Source: UBA8437 sp003445035
GTDB lineage: Bacteria; Planctomycetota; Planctomycetia; Planctomycetales; Planctomycetaceae
Reading direction: 5' to 3'
NCBI GenBank assembly: GCA_937901285.1
Contig: CALCHI010000387.1
Span: forward strand, 1-6,247
DNA: 6,247 nucleotides
Both the position numbers and the translations under genes were made by a program. Position 1 is the stretch's first letter. Each line of letters opens with the position of its first letter. Below the pieces are notes generated by a model, which saw only the letters and a list, made by a program, of their open reading frames with translations, was not told the DNA's origin and ran no database searches. Below are positions 1 through 4,774 of the stretch, in pieces.

Positions 1-1486
1 CGCGAGTCTTCTCGACGACGATCATGTAGAAGATGGCCAGGATGCCGAATCCGGCAACGGCGATGATCAGGAACAGGAGGATATTGAGGATACCGGTTTC
101 GAGTTCGACGGCGGCCAGCAGCGGCCCCTGTTTCTGCTGCCAGGTGCGGACCGAATAGATGTGGGCGGGGAAAGCGGCCCGCAGACGTTCGACGACCGTC
201 TCGGCGTCCTCGAAGTCCGTCAGCTTGACCTGGATTGACGTGACCGCACGGTCTCCGGTGGAGGGATCGATCATGCCGCGGGTCTGCTGGAGTTCCTCGA
301 GATTGCAGAAGACGAGGTTCGAGTCGTATTCGCTCATGCCGCTTTTGAACACGTCGACCACCGTGGCGGTGAAGTGCCGGGGTTCGGGGGGGCGTCCGGC
401 TGACACGGTGGTGATGCGGACATCCTCGCCGGAGAGCACCATCCGCTCGATCCGGATCTCACCCGTCTTCTTGTCCTCGATCGGGAACTCGATCAGTCCT
501 GCCCCCAGGTAGACCCGAGCCGGCAGGGGATCGGACGGATCGATGATATCGCTGTCGGGGCTGGAGAAATCTCTGGCCGGTGGCGGGATCGTCTCGAAGC
601 TGGGAGGAGGCGTCAGCGGGCTGGGTTGTGAGTCGGGTGGGGTGTTGAGATCGGGCGGTGTGTTGAGATCGGGCGGTGTGTTGAGATCGGGCGGTGTGGG
701 TTGCGGTGTGAATTGTGTGCCGCCGGCGGGGACGATGTCCTGGGGCTGGTTCCATTCGAGGCGTCGTCGCTCGAGTTCGACGATCACACGGCGGTGTTCA
801 CGTGCATCGGCGGTCAGGTTCCACGACGGTCGTGGCACGGGCAGTTGCAGGGCCAGCAGTTGACCATCCCGGATGATGTCCAGGTCGATGGCCTTTCGAT
901 CGACGGCGTTCTTCAGACGCGAGGCGAGTTCCTGGGTGTCCTGGACAGCGGTTCCGTTGCAGCCGGTGATCCGATCTCCGGCGTGGATGCCTCCGGTGTC
1001 GGCGGGGCTTCCGGAGAGGACTCCAGCGACACGGCAACCGGTGTCGGCATCATCCTCGAGAGCCAATCCCATGCGTCGCCCGGAGGTGAAGGAAGTGAGA
1101 TTGGTGACCAGGGGGCTGACGGCCCCCTTGGTCTCGGGGTCGATCCCGATCAGGGTGATCGGTCGAGTGATCACCTGGCCGCGGTACTTGAAGCTGATCA
1201 TCCCGTAGACTTCGACCGTCGCCGTCATCGCCTCGACGTAGTTTCCGGCGACCTCCTGGATTTCCTGCATCCGGGCGGCGGCATCGGGGTCGCCGTCGAG
1301 CGTGTGGGTTTCGACGACGATGTCGGCCAGGATTCCGTGGATCCGTTCCCGCATCTCGGTGGCGAACCCGGCCATCACGCTGTTGACCACGATCATGGTG
1401 GCCACACCGAGCATCACGCTGACGATGCTGGCCATCGCGATCCAGCGGGTCCGCAGGTAGCGGAGGCAGAGCTGGAGCTTGTACAT
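1..1486 (-). CDS. LolC/E-MacB-like ABC transporter permease with inserted PDZ-like domain (3' end outside window)
   Basis: Inner-membrane permease subunit of the LolC/E-MacB-FtsX type; relatives use a partner ATPase to move lipoproteins or other envelope substrates. The visible 495 residues begin with a short cytoplasmic stretch and TM1 at about 15-40 (IVSVMLGVATMIVVNSVMAGF, the family's N-terminal style). A large extracytoplasmic segment of about 425 residues follows, and then TM2 at about 467-490, ending in VVEKTR, the usual entry to the FtsX core. The GIDP motif (114-117) and the resumed YLGAGLIE segment (from about 326) are family-like. Between them sit a PDZ-like domain (about 138-218) and a Pro-rich linker (about 250-305). 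Usual LolC/E proteins are about 400 aa in total with a loop near 230 aa, so this one is clearly enlarged. The ATG at 1486 is preceded by an AAGGGA ribosome site and, five codons upstream, an in-frame TAA, so the start is firm. It lies 66 bp downstream of lysS, probably in the same operon. TM3, TM4 and the stop are outside the window. The substrate is unknown. Confidence 0.88.
   Translation of the reverse strand, partial: MYKLQLCLRYLRTRWIAMASIVSVMLGVATMIVVNSVMAGFATEMRERIHGILADIVVETHTLDGDPDAAARMQEIQEVAGNYVEAMTATVEVYGMISFKYRGQVITRPITLIGIDPETKGAVSPLVTNLTSFTSGRRMGLALEDDADTGCRVAGVLSGSPADTGGIHAGDRITGCNGTAVQDTQELASRLKNAVDRKAIDLDIIRDGQLLALQLPVPRPSWNLTADAREHRRVIVELERRRLEWNQPQDIVPAGGTQFTPQPTPPDLNTPPDLNTPPDLNTPPDSQPSPLTPPPSFETIPPPARDFSSPDSDIIDPSDPLPARVYLGAGLIEFPIEDKKTGEIRIERMVLSGEDVRITTVSAGRPPEPRHFTATVVDVFKSGMSEYDSNLVFCNLEELQQTRGMIDPSTGDRAVTSIQVKLTDFEDAETVVERLRAAFPAHIYSVRTWQQKQGPLLAAVELETGILNILLFLIIAVAGFGILAIFYMIVVEKTR
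644..697 (-). repeat. Three perfect 18-bp tandem repeats (TPPDLN x3) in the permease linker
   Basis: The plus-strand unit gttgagatcgggcggtgt occurs at 644-661, 662-679 and 680-697 with no mismatch. In the permease frame it encodes a Pro-Pro-Asp-Leu-Asn-Thr hexapeptide three times, at about residues 265-282. A degenerate fourth copy (TPPDSQ) follows in the protein, at about 626-643. The unit is a multiple of three, so gain or loss of copies keeps the frame. The surrounding residues 250-305 are rich in Pro, Thr, Ser and Asp, consistent with a flexible extended tether after the PDZ-like domain. Confidence 0.95.
833..1075 (-). other. PDZ-like domain within the permease
   Basis: This stretch encodes about residues 138-218 of the permease. 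It reads as a bacterial PDZ domain: a carboxylate-binding-loop-like MGLAL (139-143), then VAGVLSGSPADTGGIHAGDRI (key residues G159-S160-P161-A162, G170-D171), then NGTAV (177-181), a helix around TQELASRLK, and a final strand pattern IIRDGQLLALQL. The order and spacing match PDZ modules in HtrA/DegP, CtpA and RseP proteases. No protease domain is present, so binding is the only role to infer. In known families PDZ domains bind protein C-termini or extended peptides. Here the domain would face the periplasm between TM1 and TM2. Confidence 0.82.
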
Positions 1487-1491
1487 GGCAG

Positions 1492-1497
1492 TCCCTT
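1492..1497 (-). promoter_or_regulatory. Ribosome binding site of the permease
   Basis: On the minus strand AAGGGA stands 5 nt before the ATG at 1486. An in-frame TAA at 1502-1504 leaves no earlier ATG, GTG or TTG, so the site and start support one another. Confidence 0.6.
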
Positions 1498-1505
1498 GCC
1501 GTTAT

Positions 1506-1523
1506 GCGAGAACCGGGTCTCGC
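1506..1523 (-). other. Hairpin in the lysS-permease spacer
   Basis: GCGAGA (1506-1511) pairs perfectly with TCTCGC (1518-1523) across a 6-nt loop. A second small dyad, GTCGA-T-TCGAC, lies at 1525-1535, nearer the lysS stop. Neither is followed by a U-run in the minus-strand transcript, so a Rho-independent terminator is not supported. The hairpin could be an mRNA processing or stability element within a lysS-permease transcript, or chance in GC-rich DNA. Confidence 0.4.
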
Positions 1524-1552
1524 CGTCGATTCGACCCGTCGGGTAGTTTCGC

Positions 1553-3091
1553 CTATCCGGCCGGGTTTGTCTCTGTTGTTTCGGTTGTCGTGTTCTTGTC
1601 GTTGTCGGATGGAGCCGATTTGCCGCCGCCGACCGATTCGGGTTTCAGCAGCGGAAAGAAGATCACGTCACGGATCGAACGGCTGTCGGTCAGCAGCATC
1701 ACCAGGCGGTCGATACCGATCCCCATTCCGCCGGCCGGCGGCATGCCGATCCGCAGGGCCTCGAGGAAGTCGGTGTCGAGTTTGGCCATCGAGTCCTCTT
1801 CGTCGAGGCCGTCAAGCTGGGTGCGGAACAACTCGTCCTGGAGCAGCGGGTCGTTGAGCTCGGTGTAGGCGTTGGCCAGTTCCATGCCGTGGATGAACAG
1901 TTCGAATCGTTCGGCGATCTCGGGATTGTCGGCCTTCCGCTTGGTCAGGGGGCAGAGGCTGGCAGGATAATCGATGACGAAAACCGGTCCGACCAGCGCG
2001 TCCTCGACGGTCTCCTCGAAGACCTTGTTGACGACGACGTCCGGGTGCACCCCGTCGGTGTCGATTTCCAGTCGTCGAGCCACCTCGGTCACCGCATCGG
2101 TGTCGTCCATCGCACACCCGGCGTGTTCTGCGAACAACTCGGCGTAGGTCTTCCGGGGCCAGGGCGGGGTGAAGTCGATCTGGTCCTCGCCCCACGGCAG
2201 GACCATACCGTCCCCGAGCATCTCGGCGGCGTCGACGACGATCTTTTCGACCAGGTCCATCATCGACCCGTAGTCGCCGTAAGCCTGGTAGAGCTCGATC
2301 ATCGTGAACTCGGGATTGTGTGTCGCGTCGATTCCCTCGTTGCGAAACACTCGGCCGATTTCATAGACCCGCTCGATACCGCCGACCATCAGTCGCTTGA
2401 GGTGCAGTTCGAGCGCGATCCTCATGAACAGTTCGATGCCCAGTGTGTTGTGTTCGGTGGTGAACGGTCGTGCCGCCGCACCGCCGGCCACCGCGTGCAG
2501 CACCGGTGTCTCGACCTCGACGAACCCCTCCCCCGAAAGCGTCTGGCGAATCGAGTGGATGATGCGGGTTCGCCTGAGCATGCGGTCGAGCACGCCCTCG
2601 TTGTAGATCAGGTCGATCGAGCGTTGCCGCAGCAGCATCTCGACGTCCTTGGCCCCGTGGAACTTCTCGGGCGGCTGAGCCAGGGACTTGCACAGCATCG
2701 TCAGCTTCTCGGCGAAGATCGTTTTCTCACCGGTCTGCGAGACTCGCAGGCGGCCGTCGATACCAATCAGGTCACCGAGGTCCAGGGCGCCGACCAGTTC
2801 CCATTGTTCGTCGCTGAGGTCGCCGCGGGAGACCATCAACTGGATCCGCCCGGTCCAGTCCTGCACGTGGTAGAACTTCAGCTTGCCACGGTTGTTCCGC
2901 AGCATGATCCGACCGGCCACGCGGACGGTTTCTCCATCGGTTCCCGATTCCTCCGGGCACCTTTCGCGGGCCTCGGAAATCGGGATGTGGCCGTCGAAAC
3001 GCTGGCCCCAGGGGTCGAGTCCCAGGTCCCCGATCTTTTGCAGCTTTTCCAGCCGGGCGGCTTCGAGGCGATGGGGTTTTCGAGAATTCAT
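1553..3091 (-). CDS. lysS: Lysyl-tRNA synthetase, class II
   Basis: Cytoplasmic enzyme that charges tRNA-Lys with lysine using ATP. At 512 aa it is close to the usual 490-510 aa of bacterial class II LysRS. An N-terminal helix and an OB-fold anticodon-binding domain (about 55-140, with VRVAGRIMLRNNRGKLKFYH) lead into the class II catalytic core. Motif 1 lies around 187-209 (FVEVETPVL, GGAAARPF), motif 2 at 249-263 (FRNEG, then THNPEFT), and motif 3 at 455-463 (GMGIGIDRL). YPASLCPLTKRK (375-386) and GMELANAYTELND (402-414) form the lysine and ATP pocket region. The last 30 or so residues, after the FFPLLKPE end of the core, are a Gly, Ser, Asp and Thr-rich tail that looks disordered. The ATG at 3091 is the first start after an in-frame TGA two codons upstream. 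No good Shine-Dalgarno is visible; a hairpin abuts the start instead. It has a likely promoter of its own and is probably co-transcribed with the downstream permease. Confidence 0.97.
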   Translation of the reverse strand: MNSRKPHRLEAARLEKLQKIGDLGLDPWGQRFDGHIPISEARERCPEESGTDGETVRVAGRIMLRNNRGKLKFYHVQDWTGRIQLMVSRGDLSDEQWELVGALDLGDLIGIDGRLRVSQTGEKTIFAEKLTMLCKSLAQPPEKFHGAKDVEMLLRQRSIDLIYNEGVLDRMLRRTRIIHSIRQTLSGEGFVEVETPVLHAVAGGAAARPFTTEHNTLGIELFMRIALELHLKRLMVGGIERVYEIGRVFRNEGIDATHNPEFTMIELYQAYGDYGSMMDLVEKIVVDAAEMLGDGMVLPWGEDQIDFTPPWPRKTYAELFAEHAGCAMDDTDAVTEVARRLEIDTDGVHPDVVVNKVFEETVEDALVGPVFVIDYPASLCPLTKRKADNPEIAERFELFIHGMELANAYTELNDPLLQDELFRTQLDGLDEEDSMAKLDTDFLEALRIGMPPAGGMGIGIDRLVMLLTDSRSIRDVIFFPLLKPESVGGGKSAPSDNDKNTTTETTETNPAG

Positions 3092-3095
3092 CGAT

Positions 3096-3118
3096 CAAGG
3101 TCCGCGGGAGAGACCTTG
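3096..3118 (-). promoter_or_regulatory. Hairpin in the lysS leader next to the start codon
   Basis: CAAGGTC and GACCTTG (3096-3102 and 3112-3118) form a perfect 7-bp stem with a 9-nt loop. In the minus-strand RNA the stem ends 4 nt before the lysS ATG. The only Shine-Dalgarno-like bases in the leader near the start (AAGG) are in the 5' arm, so the stem could affect ribosome entry. No T-box features (specifier loop, GGN antiterminator bulge) are visible. The role is inferred. Confidence 0.45.
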
Positions 3119-3154
3119 TTTGGACCAGGGGAAACGGAGGCTCGGAACCGCGAG

Positions 3155-3183
3155 ATAATCGGGGAAAAGTGCGGTTTCGTCAA
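3155..3183 (-). promoter_or_regulatory. Predicted sigma70-like promoter for lysS
   Basis: On the minus strand TTGACG (3178-3183; 5 of 6 matches to the -35 consensus) is followed after exactly 17 nt by GATTAT (3155-3160; 4 of 6 matches to the -10 consensus). The -35 box begins 8 bp after the aminotransferase stop codon. Transcription would start near 3148, giving a leader of about 57 nt that contains the start-proximal hairpin. lysS could therefore be expressed independently of the aminotransferase. Confidence 0.5.
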
Positions 3184-3191
3184 TGCGAGTG

Positions 3192-4577
3192 TCACCCGCC
3201 GAGTGCCTCACCAACCCCGGCGACCACCTGGTGCAGCAGTTCCAGTGACTCCCGTGCCTGGTCCTCGGTGATCGTCATGGGGGGGCTGATCCGCAAGACG
3301 GTGCCGGCCAGCGGACCCAGCAGATGGATGCCGTCGCCGCTGTCGGTGCCCAGGTAGCAGGCCTCGACGATCGCGTTGGCCACATCGCCTGCGTCTGTGC
3401 CTCCCACGTCCGCGCATTCGATGCCGTAGACCATCCCCTCGCCGCGGACTTTCTGAATGACGCCGGTCTGCTTGAGACGTCCGAGTTGTTCGAAGAACAG
3501 TGGTTCGAGTCGGCGGGTGTTCTCGAGGACGTCGGAGTTCTCGAAGGCGTCGAGAGTGGCGATGACCGCGGCGCAACCGATCGGGTTGGCGCTCCAGGTG
3601 TCTGAGGCCTCGCCGTACTTCAGGCTGCCCAGGATGTCACTGCGTCCGACAACACCGCTGACGGGGATCCCGTTGCCCAGTCCCTTTCCCAGTACGACGA
3701 GATCGGGCGAGATGCCGTATTTTTCGAAGGCGTACATCCGGCCGGTCCGGCCGAAGTTGGCCTGGACCTCGTCGAGGATGAACAGGATGTCGTGTTCTCG
3801 ACAGAAGGACTCGAGCAACTGGAGGTAGGCCGGAGGTGGGTGGTAGCTGCCGCCTCCGCCCAGGTACGGCTCGGTGATCAGCGTGCCGATCTTCTCGCCC
3901 AGTTCCTCCCAGGTCCGCTCGAGTTCCTCACGGTAGGGGGCCAGGTCGAGTTCCTGGCCGTAGCGGTCGACGTCGTCCCAGTCGTCCATGGGAAAGCTGA
4001 TGAAACGGACGCGGGGGTCCCGGTCGTGATCGGTTTCGGACCCGGTGACAGCTCCGGCGAGCCCCTTTTTGCCGTGAAATCCGTACCGTGTGGAGAGGAT
4101 GTTGTCTCGCTGAGGACGCAGGTGCAGGCAGGCCCACAAGGCTTTCTGGATGGCTTCGGATCCGGATGCGGCCCAGCAGACCGAATCCAGCCGTTCCCCT
4201 CCAGGACTGGCGGCGATGTTGGCCAGCAGCCGTTGGACAGCGGTCGCTTCGATCTCGGTGACCGCGTTGTAGGCGGTCAGCGTGAGAGCCTCGGCGTAGC
4301 CGTCGCCTCCGGCAAGAGTCTCGGCGTTCCAGCCCAGCAATTCTGCGAGTCGTTTGAGCCATCCACGGGGGTTGTGTCCGAGATTGGCGACGAGCACACC
4401 GGAGGTGTAGTCGTAGAGCCGTCGGCCTTCGGGAGTCCAGTGGAAGATTCCGGCCGAGCGGGCCAGCACCGCCTGGCTTGGTGTGAAGGTCCGCAGCGCC
4501 ACCGGTTCGCGGGTGCCGATGACCTCGCGAGCGGCGTTGGAACGGTCTTCACCGGGGAACTGGATCGGGTTGGTCAT
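3192..4577 (-). CDS. Class III PLP-dependent aminotransferase, substrate unknown
   Basis: Cytoplasmic fold-type I PLP enzyme of the class III family (acetylornithine, 4-aminobutyrate and related omega-aminotransferases). The call gives 461 aa, a usual length. Visible PLP-site elements are SGSEA (138-142, phosphate loop), YGFHG (165-169, aromatic stacking on the cofactor), E236 in the EPYLGGGG segment, DEVQ (269-272, Asp to the pyridine nitrogen), K298 in LGKGLGNGIP (Schiff-base lysine), and T327 in DTWSANP (phosphate contact from the partner subunit). The C-terminal LRISPPMTIT (428-437) is also typical. The ATG at 4577 was chosen because GGAAG stands 6 nt upstream and family-like sequence begins there. 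The same frame stays open to an ATG at 4748, but those 57 extra residues look non-coding and run into the divergent promoter region. The gene is divergent from asnB and lies 100 bp upstream of lysS. Sequence does not settle the amino donor or acceptor, so no symbol is given. Confidence 0.93.
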   Translation of the reverse strand: MTNPIQFPGEDRSNAAREVIGTREPVALRTFTPSQAVLARSAGIFHWTPEGRRLYDYTSGVLVANLGHNPRGWLKRLAELLGWNAETLAGGDGYAEALTLTAYNAVTEIEATAVQRLLANIAASPGGERLDSVCWAASGSEAIQKALWACLHLRPQRDNILSTRYGFHGKKGLAGAVTGSETDHDRDPRVRFISFPMDDWDDVDRYGQELDLAPYREELERTWEELGEKIGTLITEPYLGGGGSYHPPPAYLQLLESFCREHDILFILDEVQANFGRTGRMYAFEKYGISPDLVVLGKGLGNGIPVSGVVGRSDILGSLKYGEASDTWSANPIGCAAVIATLDAFENSDVLENTRRLEPLFFEQLGRLKQTGVIQKVRGEGMVYGIECADVGGTDAGDVANAIVEACYLGTDSGDGIHLLGPLAGTVLRISPPMTITEDQARESLELLHQVVAGVGEALGG

Positions 4578-4583
4578 GAGCAG

Positions 4584-4588
4584 CTTCC
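4584..4588 (-). promoter_or_regulatory. Ribosome binding site that decides the aminotransferase start
   Basis: On the minus strand GGAAG stands 6 nt before the ATG at 4577. It favours this ATG over the in-frame ATG at 4748, which would add 57 residues unlike the family. Confidence 0.6.
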
Positions 4589-4738
4589 GAGGGCTGGAGC
4601 AGTCAGGGAGACGGTGGCACAGCCAGCCGGGTGTGAAAAGGGCCAACGTGGCTACGGGAGTGAGTCTAGCAGCCGGTCGGAACAGAGGGGAGCAGATCGG
4701 CTGTTCTGTCGGATCAAGGCTGTTGGCGATGAACGGTC

Positions 4739-4766
4739 TGGACAGCACGACGTGGACAGTGATAAT
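4739..4766 (+). promoter_or_regulatory. Predicted sigma70-like promoter of asnB
   Basis: TGGACA (4739-4744; 5 of 6 matches to the -35 consensus) and GATAAT (4761-4766; 5 of 6 to the -10 consensus) are 16 nt apart. Initiation would fall at about 4772-4775, that is on or within 3 nt of the asnB ATG. This implies an mRNA with little or no 5' leader. Confidence 0.55.
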
Positions 4767-4774
4767 CCCCTCCC

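Larger units (their letters stand above)
4578..4774. promoter_or_regulatory. Divergent intergenic region between aminotransferase and asnB
   Basis: These 197 bp separate two start codons pointing apart and must carry control signals for both genes. The right end holds a good asnB promoter. For the aminotransferase no convincing -35/-10 pair was found on the minus strand; only an isolated TAGACT resembles a -10 box. TGGACAG occurs twice, at 4739-4745 and 4753-4759, 14 bp apart. A small dyad, CACG-A-CGTG (4746-4754), lies at the second copy's left edge and overlaps it by two bases. These could be an operator but are short enough to be chance. Confidence 0.45.

Noticed and set aside
644..697. 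Tandem repeats as a possible CRISPR array or iteron set
   Set aside because: There are no spacers between the 18-bp units, and they are in frame within the permease, encoding a hexapeptide repeat.
1506..1523. Rho-independent terminator after lysS
   Set aside because: The stem is GC-rich, but no U-tract follows it in the minus-strand transcript, and the permease ribosome site comes soon after.
701..1546. Plus-strand open frame of 281 codons opposite the permease
   Set aside because: The minus strand encodes the permease with its PDZ-like domain and TM1; the plus-strand product is His-, Asp- and Gly-rich, typical of antisense frames.
3092..3150. T-box or other amino-acid-sensing riboswitch in the lysS leader
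   Set aside because: The predicted leader is only about 57 nt and lacks a specifier loop, an antiterminator sequence or any terminator stem with a U-tail.
1889..3271. Long plus-strand open frame of 460 codons opposite lysS
   Set aside because: It lies almost wholly antisense to a well-conserved synthetase, has no recognisable domain, and is the expected mirror of a GC-rich gene with biased third positions.
4578..4748. 57-residue N-terminal extension of the aminotransferase from the ATG at 4748
   Set aside because: It has no family similarity, covers the divergent regulatory region, and is outcompeted by the ATG at 4577 with its GGAAG site.
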